Below, piece by piece: positions 6,441 to 6,522 of a stretch of 6,522 nt of DNA. Below the pieces are notes generated by a model. It made no database searches, was not told the origin of the DNA, and saw only the letters and a program-made list of their open reading frames with translations. The DNA is from Eubacteriales bacterium (GTDB taxonomy: Bacteria > Bacillota > Clostridia > Peptostreptococcales > Anaerovoracaceae), in assembly GCA_028680875.1 (NCBI GenBank), contig JAQUJQ010000093.1, positions 1 through 6,522 of the forward strand, given 5' to 3'. Within the stretch, counting starts at the first letter, position 1. Every line of letters begins with the position of its first letter. Made by a program: the position numbers and the translations under genes.

Positions 6441-6522
6441 ATGAAATTTACAGATTACAAAACCTATAGAACTGCCGTTGGTGGCAGACTTCTTCAGGTA
6501 GAAGTAGGAAAACTTGCTCAAT
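6441..6522 (+). CDS. pnp: Polynucleotide phosphorylase, N-terminal fragment (3'-truncated by window edge)
   Basis: PNPase is a trimeric 3'-to-5' exoribonuclease that uses phosphate to release nucleoside diphosphates; it is a main RNA-turnover enzyme. Only 27 codons are visible. They read MKFTDYKTYRTAVGGRLLQ then VEVGKLAQ, matching the start of the first RNase PH domain (typical form: aGR.L.vE.GklA). The SD GGGAGG (6424-6429) lies 11 bases before the ATG, slightly long but strong. Position directly after rpsO is the usual one and supports the call. The catalytic domains, KH and S1 domains lie beyond the window. Confidence 0.93.
   Translation, partial: MKFTDYKTYRTAVGGRLLQVEVGKLAQ

Noticed and set aside
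1..6522. A hidden mobile element, defence system or CRISPR array
   Set aside because: Every stretch is accounted for by seven conserved housekeeping genes and two short leaders; no direct repeats with spacers, transposase motifs or foreign-looking segment were seen.

Overview
This window is an ordinary core translation and RNA-metabolism cluster from a low-GC Gram-positive bacterium. The gene order is infB, rbfA, nrnA, truB, ribF, rpsO, pnp, all on the + strand. That order, AT-rich codon use, strong Shine-Dalgarno (SD) sequences and the long Lys-rich N-terminal extension of IF-2 point to Bacillota. Clostridia, perhaps a Lachnospiraceae-like lineage, is my best guess; the lineage is inferred from style and not proven. 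I see no mobile element, CRISPR array, tRNA, rRNA or defence gene.

Layout: infB (1-2695) runs off the left edge, so its true start and upstream partners such as nusA are outside. rbfA (2697-3101), nrnA (3088-4062), truB (4068-5006) and ribF (5003-5941) follow with gaps of 1 and 5 bases and overlaps of 14 and 4 bases. This looks like one translationally coupled operon. The last 40 bases of ribF contain a near-consensus sigma-A promoter (TTGACA, 17 bases, TATCAT with an extended TGN). It should start a second transcript at the ribF stop codon, giving rpsO and pnp their own expression. rpsO (6021-6287) is followed by a compact intrinsic terminator or attenuator (6294-6321), then a 59-base imperfect hairpin and the start of pnp (6441 to the right edge, truncated).

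How the genes work together: IF-2 brings initiator tRNA to the ribosome, RbfA matures the 30S subunit, S15 nucleates assembly of the 30S platform, and TruB makes pseudouridine 55 in tRNA. NrnA clears nano-RNA and pAp, PNPase degrades RNA from the 3' end, and RibF makes FMN and FAD.

The proteins hold no surprise. The parts worth a second look are the two untranslated leaders. The rpsO leader folds into a long hairpin whose apical loop is a perfect 6-base complement of the rpsO SD, as expected for S15 feedback control. The pnp leader folds into a long hairpin whose 3' arm could instead pair with the pnp SD, as expected for PNPase/RNase III-type autoregulation. Both are predictions from hand base-pairing.
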